Below, piece by piece: positions 17,076 through 26,396 of a stretch of 64,000 nucleotides of DNA. Under the pieces are notes generated by a model, which was not told the origin of the DNA, did no database searches, and saw only the letters and a list, made by a program, of their open reading frames with translations. Positions within the stretch are counted from its first letter, which is position 1. Every line of letters starts with the position of its first letter. Source of the stretch: Flavobacteriaceae bacterium (lineage in GTDB: Bacteria > Bacteroidota > Bacteroidia > Flavobacteriales > Flavobacteriaceae); contig JADZFW010000018.1 of assembly GCA_020854235.1 (NCBI GenBank), positions 1-64,000 on the forward strand. Reading direction: 5' to 3'. The position numbers and the translations under genes were made by a program.

Positions 17076-18419
17076 TTAATCTTCCATGCTAAAATCTTCA
17101 AGAAACTTGGTTGTATAATTTCCTAAAACAAAATCCGGGTGATTCATCAGTTTTTGGTGGAAAGGAATTGTTGTTTTGATTCCTTCAATATAGAATTCAT
17201 CCAAAGCTCTTTTCATTTTGGCAATAGCTTCGGGACGGGTTTCGGCGGTGACAATCAATTTAGCAATCATCGAATCGTAATTGGGAACGATGGTATAACC
17301 GGCATAAACGTGTGTATCTACGCGCACACCATGTCCGCCAGGCATGTGCAAAGCAGTAATTTTACCGGGACTAGGTCTAAAGTCATTGTAAGGGTCTTCT
17401 GCATTGATACGACATTCGATAGAGTGCATTTTTGGAAAATAATTTTTACCCGAAATAGGCACTCCGGCAGCTACTTTGATTTGTTCATTGATTAAATCGT
17501 AGTTGACAATCACTTGTTCGGTGATGGGATGCTCTACTTGAATACGGGTATTCATTTCCATAAAATAGAAATTGCGGTGTTTGTCAACCAAAAATTCAAC
17601 TGTTCCGGCACCTTCATATTTGATAGATTCGGCAGCTTTGATAGCGGCTTCTCCCATTTTTTTACGCAACGCATCGGTCATATAAGGAGAAGGTGATTCT
17701 TCGGCCAATTTTTGATGACGACGTTGAACAGAACAATCTCTTTCCGATAAATGGCAAGCTCTACCTGTAGAATCACCTACAATTTGAATTTCAATATGTC
17801 GGGGTTCTTCTAGGAGTTTTTCCATATACATTCCGTCATTGCCAAAGGAAGCAAAAGCTTCTTGTTTGGCTTTTTCCCAAGATTCTTTGAGTTCTTCTTT
17901 TTTCCAAATGGCACGCATACCTTTACCTCCACCACCTGCAGTAGCTTTGATCATCACAGGATATCCGATTTCTTCAGCCATAACAGCAGCAGCTTCATAC
18001 GTATCAATAATACCTTCCGAACCTGGAATAGTAGGAACTCCGGCTGCTTTCATGGTAGCCTTAGCAGAAGCTTTGTCTCCCATTTTGGAAATCATCTCGG
18101 GAGAAGCTCCAATGAATTTGATACCGTGGTCTTCGCAAAGTTTGGAAAATTTAGCATTTTCCGATAAAAATCCGTAACCGGGATGAATGGCATCTGCATT
18201 GGTAATTTCGGCTGCAGCAATGATGTTGGACATCTTCAGATAGGAATCTTTACTGGCAGGTGGGCCGATACAAACGGCTTCGTCGGCATATTTTACATGC
18301 AAACTATCGCGATCGGCAGTAGAATAAACCGCTACAGATTTTACTCCGATTTCTCTACAAGTTCTGATGATACGCAAAGCGATTTCACCTCTATTGGCTA
18401 TTAATATTTTTTTAAACAT
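17076..18419 (-). CDS. accC: acetyl-CoA carboxylase, biotin carboxylase subunit
   Basis: 447 residues, the normal AccC length. ATP-grasp features are complete: the glycine-rich loop AGGGGKGMR near residue 165, the [14 protein letters not shown] catalytic strand near 290, and the opening [18 protein letters not shown]. It carboxylates biotin on AccB with ATP and bicarbonate, the first half of malonyl-CoA synthesis. It is last in a leftward group with accB (121 bp upstream) and fabH. Confidence 0.97.
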   Translation of the reverse strand: MFKKILIANRGEIALRIIRTCREIGVKSVAVYSTADRDSLHVKYADEAVCIGPPASKDSYLKMSNIIAAAEITNADAIHPGYGFLSENAKFSKLCEDHGIKFIGASPEMISKMGDKASAKATMKAAGVPTIPGSEGIIDTYEAAAVMAEEIGYPVMIKATAGGGGKGMRAIWKKEELKESWEKAKQEAFASFGNDGMYMEKLLEEPRHIEIQIVGDSTGRACHLSERDCSVQRRHQKLAEESPSPYMTDALRKKMGEAAIKAAESIKYEGAGTVEFLVDKHRNFYFMEMNTRIQVEHPITEQVIVNYDLINEQIKVAAGVPISGKNYFPKMHSIECRINAEDPYNDFRPSPGKITALHMPGGHGVRVDTHVYAGYTIVPNYDSMIAKLIVTAETRPEAIAKMKRALDEFYIEGIKTTIPFHQKLMNHPDFVLGNYTTKFLEDFSMED

Positions 18420-18540
18420 AGGTTAAATTCAAAATTTAGCATTCAAAAATGCAGCATTATTAAAACAAGAATTTGGGATTTCTTGTCATTAAAGATGACT
18501 CAATAATTCTGCTTTTCAAAAAGTTATTATACCCAATAAA

Positions 18541-19011
18541 CTAAGAAGGATCAACCAAGAATAAAGGTTGTCCAAATTCAACCGGTGATGAATCGTCTAC
18601 CAGAATTTTTACGATTTTACCGCTAACTTCAGATTCAATTTCGTTGAAGAGTTTCATGGCTTCAATGATACAAACTACCGAACCAATTGAAACGGAATCT
18701 CCTACGTTAGCAAACATTGGTTTATCAGGTGAAGGTCTGCGATAAAATGTACCAATCATAGGGGAATTGATGGTTACATAATTGGCATTTTCATCTACAA
18801 CTGCTGCTTCTTTGACAGGAGTTGCCATAGGAGTTTCAAATGTAGTTTGAGCAGGTTGGATGTATTGTGGTGCATTGCTTACAATTGGAGCTCCATTGTA
18901 ATCGGGAGCAGTTTTGATGCTGATTTTGAAATCTTTGGTTTCGAGTTTTACCTCATTTACACCAGCTTTTGATACAAATTTGATAAGATTTTGAATGTCT
19001 CTAATGTCCAT
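18541..19011 (-). CDS. accB: acetyl-CoA carboxylase biotin carboxyl carrier protein
   Basis: 156 residues with a charged N-terminus, a Pro/Ala/Thr-rich linker (about 36-75) and a C-terminal biotinyl domain. The biotinylated residue is Lys120 in EAMKL. It carries carboxyl-biotin between AccC and the carboxyltransferase. It lies 26 bp after fabH in the same direction. Confidence 0.97.
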   Translation of the reverse strand: MDIRDIQNLIKFVSKAGVNEVKLETKDFKISIKTAPDYNGAPIVSNAPQYIQPAQTTFETPMATPVKEAAVVDENANYVTINSPMIGTFYRRPSPDKPMFANVGDSVSIGSVVCIIEAMKLFNEIESEVSGKIVKILVDDSSPVEFGQPLFLVDPS

Positions 19012-19037
19012 AATATATTAGGTTTTGGTTAGTTTTT

Positions 19038-20033
19038 CTATGAATTATACGCCCAAGTCAGGTAAATGGCTCCCCAAGAGAACCCACCACCAAACGCGGC
19101 AAAAATGATTTTATCTCCTTTTTTTAATTGCTTTTCATAATCAACTAAGAGTAGTGGTAATGTGGCAGAAGTAGTGTTGCCATACATTTCAATATTCATC
19201 ATTACTTTTTCTTCCGGCAAACCGATTCGTGAGGCTGTTGCGTCTATGATGCGTTTATTAGCTTGATGGGCAGCCAGCCAGTTAATTTTATCTTTATCCA
19301 AATGATTTCTTTCCAAGATGATGTCTGACACTTCAGCCATTTTGGAAACGGCATATTTGAATACGGTCTTACCATCTTGAAATACAAAATGTTTTTTATT
19401 TTGAACGGTTTCCAATGAAGCAGGTAATACTGAACCACCGGCTGGGACTTGCAAAAATTCTCGTCCAATTCCATCGGTTTTTAATTCTTCATCTTGAAGT
19501 CCGTATCCTTCATTATTGGGTTCAAATAAAACCGCTCCGGCACCATCTCCAAATATGATACAAGTAGCCCGATCGGTATAATCAATCATAGATGAATTCT
19601 TATCCGACCCAATGAGTAGTACTTTTTGATATCTTCCTGATTCGATAAATTTGGCAGCAGTTGACATGCCGTATAGAAAACTAGAACAAGCTGAAATTAA
19701 ATCAAATGAAAAAGCATTGGTAGCTCCAATTTCGGTTGCGGTCAATGCAGCTGTGGAAGCTGCTTGCATATCGGGAGTTGCTGTGGCCACAATGACTAAA
19801 TCTATTTCAAGCGGATTGACTTTTGATTTAGCAAAAAGATCTTTGGCGGCTTCAATAGCCATAAAAGACGAACCTTTTCCTTCTCCTTTTAATATTCTTC
19901 TTTCTTTAATGCCTGTACGAGTTAATATCCATTCATCGGTGGTGTCCACCATGGATTCGAGTATCGCATTAGATAGCACATAATCGGGTAAATACTTCCC
20001 TACAGCAGTAATGGCAGCAGTTATCTTGGTCAT
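19038..20033 (-). CDS. fabH: beta-ketoacyl-ACP synthase III
   Basis: 331 residues. The catalytic triad is visible: Cys near 115 in LISACSSFLYG, His in WLAAHQANKRII and Asn in GNTTSATLPLL. It condenses acetyl-CoA (or a branched acyl-CoA) with malonyl-ACP to start fatty-acid synthesis. It lies between rpmF and accB; a strong terminator after rpmF (20158-20187) means fabH probably also has its own promoter. Confidence 0.96.
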   Translation of the reverse strand: MTKITAAITAVGKYLPDYVLSNAILESMVDTTDEWILTRTGIKERRILKGEGKGSSFMAIEAAKDLFAKSKVNPLEIDLVIVATATPDMQAASTAALTATEIGATNAFSFDLISACSSFLYGMSTAAKFIESGRYQKVLLIGSDKNSSMIDYTDRATCIIFGDGAGAVLFEPNNEGYGLQDEELKTDGIGREFLQVPAGGSVLPASLETVQNKKHFVFQDGKTVFKYAVSKMAEVSDIILERNHLDKDKINWLAAHQANKRIIDATASRIGLPEEKVMMNIEMYGNTTSATLPLLLVDYEKQLKKGDKIIFAAFGGGFSWGAIYLTWAYNS

Positions 20034-20157
20034 CAGAAACAGATTTGTTGGTTTTTTTAACGTGATTTAGATTAAATTTACGTTAAGGCAAAGTAAACGA
20101 AAATTTTCAAAAAATTGCCCAAAAAAGATGAAAAATGCACAATTTAGAGCTATTTTA

Positions 20158-20187
20158 AACAAAAAAACCCTCAAAAAGAGGGTATTT
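20158..20187 (-). terminator. terminator between rpmF and fabH
   Basis: ACCCTC (20167-20172) and GAGGGT (20178-20183) pair around a 5-nt loop. On the minus strand the stem is followed by seven T. It separates rpmF from fabH inside a gene order often treated as one operon. Confidence 0.8.
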
Positions 20188-20206
20188 TACTCAAAATGTT
20201 TTTTGA

Positions 20207-20398
20207 CTAAGATGCAGGAACAGGATCAATTACTACTTGACCTTTGTAATACAACTTTCCTTCATGCCAATGGGCACGATGGTAAAGATGCGCTTCACCG
20301 GTAGTAGTGTCAATAGCTACCTGAGGTGCCGTCGCTTTGTAATGGGTTCTTCTCTTATCTCTTCTGGTCTTCGAGGTTTTTCTCTTGGGATGTGCCAT
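20207..20398 (-). CDS. rpmF: 50S ribosomal protein L32
   Basis: 63 residues, very basic at the N-terminus ([18 protein letters not shown]), as in all L32. It has no Cys, so it is the zinc-free form. It lies 1 bp after yceD, the usual pairing in bacteria, and before fabH. Confidence 0.97.
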   Translation of the reverse strand: MAHPKRKTSKTRRDKRRTHYKATAPQVAIDTTTGEAHLYHRAHWHEGKLYYKGQVVIDPVPAS

Positions 20399-20399
20399 T

Positions 20400-20927
20400 T
20401 TACTGCTTTTTCGGTGTTAATAATTGATTCAATTGAGCCCAACGGGGATCTATCTTCGGTTTTTCGTGTATTTCTAAATCTTTTAACTTGTCCAATACAG
20501 GTGATTTTAACGTTCCATCAGCAATACCGGGATGTACTTTTTTGATTGGAATCGCTAAAAGTATGGTCTCATAGAGGTATTGAGAAACATTGATCTGAAA
20601 TGATTCATGTGGAATAATCAAAATATCTTCGTGTTCGTCGTTGAATTCCTCCCCAAACTTGACTACCAAATGCAATGCATTTTGAATGTGTTCGTCAAAC
20701 GGTTCATTAGTTACATCACACAACAAGGTGGCCATACCATCTATTTGAATGAGTAATTCAAAAAAATTATTTTTTTTATCTAAAATAACTTCCGAATTAC
20801 AAGTGATGTTTTGAATTTCAGTGTATTGAAAAGCATCAAAGAACTTTCGGTCTATTTCGTAGTGAAAAACATGTTTCCCGAAACTAAGCCCCACAAAGGG
20901 TATGTTGTATTTTTGTAAGGGATTCAT
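20400..20927 (-). CDS. YceD/DUF177 family protein
   Basis: 175 residues. It is identified by position immediately before rpmF and by the family pattern: an N-terminal region [16 protein letters not shown], a central strand [16 protein letters not shown] and an acidic C-terminal part. Family members (YceD, called Orf30K or Duf177) are linked to 23S rRNA accumulation. The CxxC pair of many members is reduced to one Cys here. Confidence 0.85.
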   Translation of the reverse strand: MNPLQKYNIPFVGLSFGKHVFHYEIDRKFFDAFQYTEIQNITCNSEVILDKKNNFFELLIQIDGMATLLCDVTNEPFDEHIQNALHLVVKFGEEFNDEHEDILIIPHESFQINVSQYLYETILLAIPIKKVHPGIADGTLKSPVLDKLKDLEIHEKPKIDPRWAQLNQLLTPKKQ

Positions 20928-21008
20928 CTTCTTTCAATTCGAATAGAGCGTGCAAAGATATAAAAATTTCCGAAAAACAATAATGTACTGAGAAAAAGAT
21001 TTCTTTAT

Positions 21009-22049
21009 TTACGAATTTTTGCCGACTAATGCATTCGCTATCAAATCGCTATTTTGAGTTCTATTTCTAAAAATATCAATTGCAGTATATACGGCTTCTT
21101 TAAAAGATTCAAAATCGGCTATGCCTTTTCCGGCAATGTCAAATGCAGTGCCATGATCGGGAGAAGTTCTGATTTTGTCAAGTCCTGCGGTGTAATTTAC
21201 GCCATTCCCAAAAGCCAAAGTTTTAAACGGAGTCAGTCCTTGATCATGATAGGCAGCCAATATGGCATCAAAATTCAAATAATTACCACTTCCAAAAAAG
21301 CTATCAGCGGCATAAGGTCCGTATATTAATTTACCTTCTTTTTGAATTTTTTCAATAGTTGGAATGAGAATTTCTTTATCTTCATTTCCAATAACACCAT
21401 TATCGCCTGCATGTGGATTGATGCTGAGTACGGCAATTTTTGGTTTGGTGATACTAAAGTCCAGTACTAAAGTTTGATTTAAAATTTCGATTTTTTCTCG
21501 AATCAACTCGGGTGTAATTGATTTACTAACTTCATCAATAGGAATATGTCCGGTCATCAATGCTACTTTTAGCTTATCACTCATGAGAATCATCAACGCT
21601 TGACCTCCGATTTTGGATTGTAAATATTCTGTGTGACCAGGAAAGTTAAAGGATTCGGATTGGATGGTATTTTTATTGATAGGAGCTGTAACCAAAACGT
21701 CAATATTTCCTTTATGGAGTTCTTCAACAGCAGCTTCTAATGATAATAAGGCATATTTTCCGCCTTCTTTATTAGCTGTGCCAAAGGATATTTCTACATC
21801 TTCATTCCATACGTTTATGAGATTCAGTTTGCCTGGTATTATACTATTGATGTCTTGAATTGATTGAATTTGGGTTTCAATATTGAGTATGGTTTTATAT
21901 TTGGAAAAGATTTTTCTAGAGGCAAATAAAACCGGAGTACATAATTCCAGCATGCGTTTGTCTTCAAAAGTTTTTAAGATAATCTCTATGCCAATTCCAT
22001 TGAGATCTCCGATGCTAATTCCTACGATTATATTATTGTTATTTTCCAT
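21009..22049 (-). CDS. pdxA: 4-hydroxythreonine-4-phosphate dehydrogenase
   Basis: 346 residues from the chosen start at 22049 (MENNNNIIVGISIGD); an ATG 27 bp earlier would add an unrelated tail. It oxidises 4-hydroxythreonine-4-phosphate in pyridoxal phosphate synthesis. Conserved metal and substrate segments are seen: FPGHTEYLQ, HDQGLTPFKTLAFGNGVNYT and RTSPDHGTAFDIAGKG. It is first in the leftward pdxA-yceD-rpmF group. Confidence 0.95.
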   Translation of the reverse strand: MENNNNIIVGISIGDLNGIGIEIILKTFEDKRMLELCTPVLFASRKIFSKYKTILNIETQIQSIQDINSIIPGKLNLINVWNEDVEISFGTANKEGGKYALLSLEAAVEELHKGNIDVLVTAPINKNTIQSESFNFPGHTEYLQSKIGGQALMILMSDKLKVALMTGHIPIDEVSKSITPELIREKIEILNQTLVLDFSITKPKIAVLSINPHAGDNGVIGNEDKEILIPTIEKIQKEGKLIYGPYAADSFFGSGNYLNFDAILAAYHDQGLTPFKTLAFGNGVNYTAGLDKIRTSPDHGTAFDIAGKGIADFESFKEAVYTAIDIFRNRTQNSDLIANALVGKNS

Positions 22050-22224
22050 AAATGTATGTGTCTGACTAAGGCTCAAAAGTACGGTATTTTAAAATATGAT
22101 TTACAAATAGCATGGTAAACCCTTTTAAAATTTAGCTAGAATCAACTTATATATAGATATTAAATATTTGTTTCTATATAAAGTAAAAAACGATTAAATA
22201 AAATAGATAAAAAATGTGGAAAAT

Positions 22225-22407
22225 TTATTTTTTCTTAGACACACCATATCCAATAGCTAAAGCAGCTAAAAGCATTACTCCGCCATCAACCGGAAACCCG
22301 GGAGGCGTACCACCTGGTGGTGGTGGAGGTGTTTGAGCCCATGTGGAAACTGTTGCAAATAAGAACAGTAGTAATAGGGTAGTAAATAATAAACTCTTTT
22401 TGTTCAT
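22225..22407 (-). CDS. small exported protein with PID-CTERM-like sorting tail
   Basis: 60 residues. A Sec signal (about 1-24, ending STWAQ) is followed directly by a Pro/Gly linker, then PGFPVDGGVMLLAALAIGYG and SKKK. The P-(I/V)-D-GG motif, a hydrophobic helix and a basic end are the tripartite sorting signal I know as PID-CTERM in Flavobacteriia. Almost nothing else is present, so the mature peptide is about 15 residues. The start at 22407 (MNKKSLLF) fits the -7 box at 22440-22447. No sorting enzyme is nearby. Confidence 0.75.
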   Translation of the reverse strand: MNKKSLLFTTLLLLFLFATVSTWAQTPPPPPGGTPPGFPVDGGVMLLAALAIGYGVSKKK

Positions 22408-22439
22408 GATGTGTGTAAATCTGGGACTATACAACGGGG

Positions 22440-22447
22440 CAAATGTA
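22440..22447 (-). promoter_or_regulatory. -7 box of the small sorting-signal gene
   Basis: TACATTTG on the minus strand matches TAnnTTTG and lies 33 bp from the ATG. No clear -33 element was found. Confidence 0.5.
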
Positions 22448-22696
22448 TAAATTTATTTGAATTAAAAAAATTTTAATAAAAAATGTTATAAAATAAATAA
22501 TACTTTTTTTAATAAGCTTCTTTCTAGGGTTGTAAAAATTTAAAAAATTTCCCCATCAAGTATATAAAATGTAGGAAATAACTGTTTTTATGATGATTTT
22601 GTGATTTCTAACGTGCCTCCTAACTTTGATAAACATTCTGAAGCGAGCTTTATAAATTATATGTGAAGTTCCAAAAATGGAGAGATAAAGTGTGCT

Positions 22697-22801
22697 GTTG
22701 TGCCACATTTGGGATAAGTTGGGTCAGAATTGTCGCATGTTGAGTCACATTTGTCCTATGTTGGGTCAGATTTGTCTCAAATGCGGGTAAATTTGAGATA
22801 G
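22697..22801. repeat. 21-bp tandem repeat, five units
   Basis: Five consecutive 21-bp units start at 22697, 22718, 22739, 22760 and 22781 without indels. Each has the pattern GTTGnGTCAnATTTGTCnnAT; the first and fifth are more diverged. It sits in the 527-bp gene-free stretch 22408-22934, which otherwise holds the promoter above, the tRNA terminator, and nothing else I can identify. A 33-codon open frame (V L L C H I W D K...) crosses it on the plus strand but has no start or promoter support. Confidence 0.85.
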
Positions 22802-22883
22802 GCTAAAGAGATTCTTTGGAAATTATAGCACTTTGGCTTCATTTTGTATCACTTCTGATACATTTTTTATTTTTGAAAATAAT

Positions 22884-22928
22884 TCAAAAAAAAACTCTGA
22901 ATTATTGAAAAATCAATGATTCAGAGTT
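22884..22928 (-). terminator. terminator of tRNA-Leu
   Basis: AACTCTGAAT (22893-22902) pairs with ATTCAGAGTT (22919-22928), with inner TTGA/TCAA pairing. The minus strand then reads a run of T. It begins 7 bp beyond the tRNA 3' end. Confidence 0.75.
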
Positions 22929-22934
22929 ATTAAG

Positions 22935-23016
22935 TGCGGGCGAAGGGACTCGAACCCCCACACCTCACGGCACCAGATCCTAAGTCTGGCGTGTCTACCA
23001 ATTCCACCACGCCCGC
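22935..23016 (-). tRNA. tRNA-Leu (UAG anticodon)
   Basis: 82 nt. Acceptor GCGGGCG pairs with CGCCCGC. The anticodon loop is CTTAGGA (anticodon UAG, reading CUN) between CCAGA and TCTGG, the long variable arm typical of tRNA-Leu is present, and the T loop is TTCGAGT. CCA is not encoded. Its promoter is at 23080-23108. Confidence 0.95.
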
Positions 23017-23079
23017 TTGGTATTTTTTCACTTTTTGATCCTGATATTGCGTAAGTAATACCATCTATCAAATGGACTG

Positions 23080-23108
23080 CAAAGGTAAATTATTTTTTGA
23101 AATACAAA
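23080..23108 (-). promoter_or_regulatory. tRNA-Leu promoter
   Basis: On the minus strand TTTG (23105-23108), 17-bp spacer, TACCTTTG (23080-23087): a full consensus match about 65 bp before the mature tRNA. It overlaps the ATG at 23072 that would give the divergent transporter an N-terminal extension, an argument against that longer start. Confidence 0.75.
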
Positions 23109-23134
23109 ATTATTTTTTGAGAATTCCCAAGACG

Positions 23135-23163
23135 TTGGATGTCAATTTTAAATTGTTTCTTTG
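23135..23163 (+). promoter_or_regulatory. probable promoter of the second DMT transporter gene
   Basis: TTG (23135-23137), 18-bp spacer, TTTCTTTG (23156-23163), one base from TAnnTTTG. The GTG start at 23183 follows 19 bp later. Confidence 0.4.
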
Positions 23164-23182
23164 CAATTCAATTTTTTTAAAC

Positions 23183-24073
23183 GTGAATTCTAAAAATTTC
23201 GCCTTTGTTTTGGCTTTTTTGGCAGCCTTGATTTACGGATTGTCTTTTACTATTGCCAAGGATGTCATGCCTTTGTATATCAAGCCTTTTGGGTTTATTT
23301 TATTGAGAGTCACAGGAGCGACACTCTTGTTTTGGGTGGCCGGTTTATTGGTACCATCAGAGAAAATTGAATGGAAGGATTTTAAAATCATCATCCTGTC
23401 TGCTTTTTTTGGGGTTGCCCTCAATATGCTTACTTTTTTTAAAGGGTTGAGTTATACGACTCCAATCAACAGTGCAGTTATCATGGTAACGACACCTATA
23501 TTAGTATTGTTGTTTTCCTTTGTCTTTTTAAAAGATCCTTTTACGACGAAGAAAATTATCGGTGTAGTTATGGGTTTGATTGGCGCCGTAGCATTAATTT
23601 CTTTGGGTAAGAAGATGCAAGTCAATGCACCCAATGTAAGATTGGGCAACTTTTTAGTTTTTATCAATGCAGCTTCCTTTAGTGTTTATATGATTATTTC
23701 CAAAGGTATCATTCATAAATACCATCCCATCAATGTGACCAAATGGATGTACTTGGTTGGGATATTGATGGTGTTGCCTTTCAGTTGGAGTCAAATACAA
23801 GAGGTTCAATGGGAAGTCATTCCATTTGTCGGCTTTCTCAAAATAGGTTATATAGTCGTATTTGCTACTTTTTTTACCTATTTGTTCAATATCTTGGCTT
23901 TGAAAAAATTAAAACCTACTACATTGAGTGTCTTTATCTATATCCAACCCGTGGTAGCTACCCTTTATGCGATAAGTGTGGGAAGTGATCGATTGGATTG
24001 GTTGAAAATAGTAGCTGCTTCCCTGATTTTTATCGGGGTTTATCTGGTAAGTTTCAGGAAAACAGAAAGGTAA
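23183..24073 (+). CDS. DMT-superfamily transporter (EamA), second copy
   Basis: 296 residues from the GTG at 23183, ten predicted membrane helices in two EamA repeats (first repeat TTPINSAVIMVTTPILVLLF; second LKPTTLSVFIYIQPVVATLY). An in-frame ATG at 23072 would add 37 residues without membrane character over the divergent tRNA promoter, so the GTG is preferred. Substrate unknown. It looks only distantly related to the DMT protein at 2074-2988. Confidence 0.88.
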   Translation: MNSKNFAFVLAFLAALIYGLSFTIAKDVMPLYIKPFGFILLRVTGATLLFWVAGLLVPSEKIEWKDFKIIILSAFFGVALNMLTFFKGLSYTTPINSAVIMVTTPILVLLFSFVFLKDPFTTKKIIGVVMGLIGAVALISLGKKMQVNAPNVRLGNFLVFINAASFSVYMIISKGIIHKYHPINVTKWMYLVGILMVLPFSWSQIQEVQWEVIPFVGFLKIGYIVVFATFFTYLFNILALKKLKPTTLSVFIYIQPVVATLYAISVGSDRLDWLKIVAASLIFIGVYLVSFRKTER

Positions 24074-24111
24074 ATCAAGATATGGGTGCGTTTTTGTGAT
24101 TAAAATTTAAT

Positions 24112-24119
24112 TACCTTTG
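24112..24119 (+). promoter_or_regulatory. -7 box of yicC-gmk
   Basis: TACCTTTG is a full consensus match. TTTG at 24093-24096 is only 15 bp upstream, short for a -33 element. The yicC ATG is 27 bp downstream. Confidence 0.5.
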
Positions 24120-24145
24120 CGTTTCTCTAAAAATGAAATATCCAG

Positions 24146-25003
24146 ATGATAGAATCAATGACCGGATTTGGTAAAGCGATTGCTCAATTGCCTACCAAAA
24201 AAATTACTGTAGAAATCAAGTCTTTAAATAGCAAAGGCATCGAAATAAATGCCCGAATTCCATCCAATTACCGTGAAAAAGAATTGGATATTCGCCGACT
24301 ATTATCTGAAAAATTAGTCAGAGGAAAAGTGGATTTTGGTTTGTATATCGAAACTACAGGTGCCGATGATTCCATTCGAATCAATAAACTGATGGTTCAA
24401 AAATACATGGATGAATTACGATCTTTGAGTCCCGGAACTCAGGATCATTTGCTTGAAATTGCCATGCGTTTACCCGAATCTGTGAGTTCGAGTAGAGAAG
24501 ATATCGACTTGGAAGAATGGGATTTGATTATCAAAACCATTGATAAAGCAGTCGTGAATATTCAATTGTACAGAAGCGAAGAAGGAATGGCTTTGAAAAG
24601 AGATCTTGAATTGAGAATCGGCAATATTTCAAATGCGCTGACTCAAATCATCACCTTGGATGCCTCCCGAAAGGAAGAAATGAAAACCAAATTGCGCAAA
24701 GCAGTAGACGAATTGAAAGTAGAAGTGGATGAAAACCGATTTGAACAAGAGTTGATTTATTACCTCGAAAAATTGGATATTACCGAAGAAATCGTTCGCT
24801 TGAAAAATCACTTAGAATATTTTATACAAGATTTGAATCAAGTGGAATCCAATGGAAAAAAAATGGGTTTTATTTCTCAGGAAATGGGACGCGAAATCAA
24901 TACCATTGGATCCAAAGCCAATCATGCACCCATGCAAAAATTGGTCATTCAAATGAAAGATGAATTGGAAAAAATTAAAGAACAATCTTTAAACGTTTTG
25001 TAA
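24146..25003 (+). CDS. YicC/YloC family endoribonuclease
   Basis: 285 residues with the family hallmarks MIESMTGFGKA at the N-terminus and EMGREINTIGSKANHA near the C-terminus. YicC proteins are endoribonucleases that affect small-RNA stability. The gene directly abuts gmk (ATG immediately after TAA), the standard yicC-gmk arrangement. Confidence 0.94.
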   Translation: MIESMTGFGKAIAQLPTKKITVEIKSLNSKGIEINARIPSNYREKELDIRRLLSEKLVRGKVDFGLYIETTGADDSIRINKLMVQKYMDELRSLSPGTQDHLLEIAMRLPESVSSSREDIDLEEWDLIIKTIDKAVVNIQLYRSEEGMALKRDLELRIGNISNALTQIITLDASRKEEMKTKLRKAVDELKVEVDENRFEQELIYYLEKLDITEEIVRLKNHLEYFIQDLNQVESNGKKMGFISQEMGREINTIGSKANHAPMQKLVIQMKDELEKIKEQSLNVL

Positions 25004-25588
25004 ATGTCAACGGGCAAACTCATCGTATTTTCAGCACCATCCGGTGCAGGTAAAACCAGTTTGGTTCATTATTTATTGGCACAACCCGAATTGCAATTGG
25101 AGTTTTCTATATCGGCGGCATCTCGTCAGCGACGTGTCAACGAGTGTGATGGTGTGGATTATTATTTTATTGATAATGAAACTTTTAAGAAGCATATAGC
25201 CGAAAATGCTTTTGCAGAATATGAAGAAGTTTACAAAGGAAATTTCTACGGTACATACAAGAAAGAAATCGAGCGCATCCGCCAAAAAGGGAAAAATGTC
25301 ATCTTTGATATTGATGTGGAAGGCGGCCTGAATTTAAAAAAATTATATCCTGAGCAAACGTTGGCTGTATTCGTCAAACCACCTTCTGTGGAAGCTTTGG
25401 AAACCCGTTTGAGAAATCGAAAAACAGATACTGAAGAAAAAATCCAAGAACGTATAGCCAAAGCACACAAGGAATTGAAGTATGAAAATCGCTTTGATAC
25501 TGTAATCGTTAACGATGTTTTGGAAATAGCTCAAAAAGAGGCATATAAAAAGGTTGCAGCTTTTATTCAAATGGATTTGATTGATTAA
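25004..25588 (+). CDS. gmk: guanylate kinase
   Basis: 194 residues. The P-loop FSAPSGAGKTSLV is at 9-21. GMP-binding residues lie in SAASRQRRVNECDGVDYYF and the lid in ETRLRNRKTDTEEKI. It phosphorylates GMP to GDP. It is encoded without a gap after yicC and is followed by nadD under its own promoter. Confidence 0.96.
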   Translation: MSTGKLIVFSAPSGAGKTSLVHYLLAQPELQLEFSISAASRQRRVNECDGVDYYFIDNETFKKHIAENAFAEYEEVYKGNFYGTYKKEIERIRQKGKNVIFDIDVEGGLNLKKLYPEQTLAVFVKPPSVEALETRLRNRKTDTEEKIQERIAKAHKELKYENRFDTVIVNDVLEIAQKEAYKKVAAFIQMDLID

Positions 25589-25606
25589 AACTTCATGATT
25601 GATTTG

Positions 25607-25614
25607 TATCTTTG
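25607..25614 (+). promoter_or_regulatory. -7 box of nadD
   Basis: TATCTTTG matches the consensus. TTG at 25581-25583 is 23 bp upstream. The nadD ATG is 81 bp downstream. Confidence 0.45.
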
Positions 25615-25694
25615 AATGTATTTTCAAATTTATTTATTGATCTTGAAGTCTTGTTTTCATTAAAATATTAATATTTTAAACATTCCAAAATAAT

Positions 25695-26282
25695 ATGCGC
25701 ATGAAGATAGGTCTCTATTTCGGAACTTTTAATCCCATACATGTTGGACATTTGATTATTGCCAATCATTTGGTGGAGCATGCCGATTTAGATGCCGTAT
25801 GGTTTGTGGTGACACCACTCAATCCGTTGAAAGACAAGAAAACCTTACTCGCCGATCACCATAGATTGGCTATGGTACAACGTGCAGTGGAGGATTATCC
25901 GAAATTGGAAGTCAGTGATATCGAATTCAAATTACCCCAACCCAATTTTACGGTTCATACGTTGGCGTATTTGAGCGAAAAATTTCCACAACATCAGTTT
26001 GCACTCATTATGGGAAGTGACAACATCCAAAGTTTTCACAAATGGAAAAATTTCGAATTTATATTGGAGCATTATCCTATTTATGTATATCCACGACTGA
26101 CTGAAGTGAAAGAAAAAACCCCTTTCGAACAGCATACTAATGTGCAAATCATGCAAGCTCCTATTATTGAAATTTCCGCTACAACAATCAGAAAAGACAT
26201 CAAAGCCCAAAAAAATGTACGCCCTCTTTTACCTGAAAAGGTGTGGCAATATATAGATCAAATGAATTTTTATAGGAAGTAA
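25695..26282 (+). CDS. nadD: nicotinate-nucleotide adenylyltransferase
   Basis: 195 residues. The nucleotidyltransferase signature GTFNPIHVGHLIIANHL carries the HxGH motif, and the C-terminal ISATTIRK carries the second ATP-binding motif. It adenylates nicotinate mononucleotide in NAD synthesis. ATGs at 25695 and 25701 (MRMKIGLYFG) are both usable starts. Confidence 0.95.
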   Translation: MRMKIGLYFGTFNPIHVGHLIIANHLVEHADLDAVWFVVTPLNPLKDKKTLLADHHRLAMVQRAVEDYPKLEVSDIEFKLPQPNFTVHTLAYLSEKFPQHQFALIMGSDNIQSFHKWKNFEFILEHYPIYVYPRLTEVKEKTPFEQHTNVQIMQAPIIEISATTIRKDIKAQKNVRPLLPEKVWQYIDQMNFYRK

Positions 26283-26396
26283 CTAATAGTTTTTTCATTA
26301 TTTTTGAAACACAAAATTTAGCTCCTCGACTTTGCTTGATGACCTAAAAACAGAACACAAAATAAACTAAATATAGAACATTAAACTTTAATCAAC

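Noticed and set aside
23072-23182. 37-residue N-terminal extension of the second DMT transporter
   Set aside because: It overlaps the divergent tRNA-Leu promoter and has no transporter character; a -7-like box precedes the GTG at 23183.
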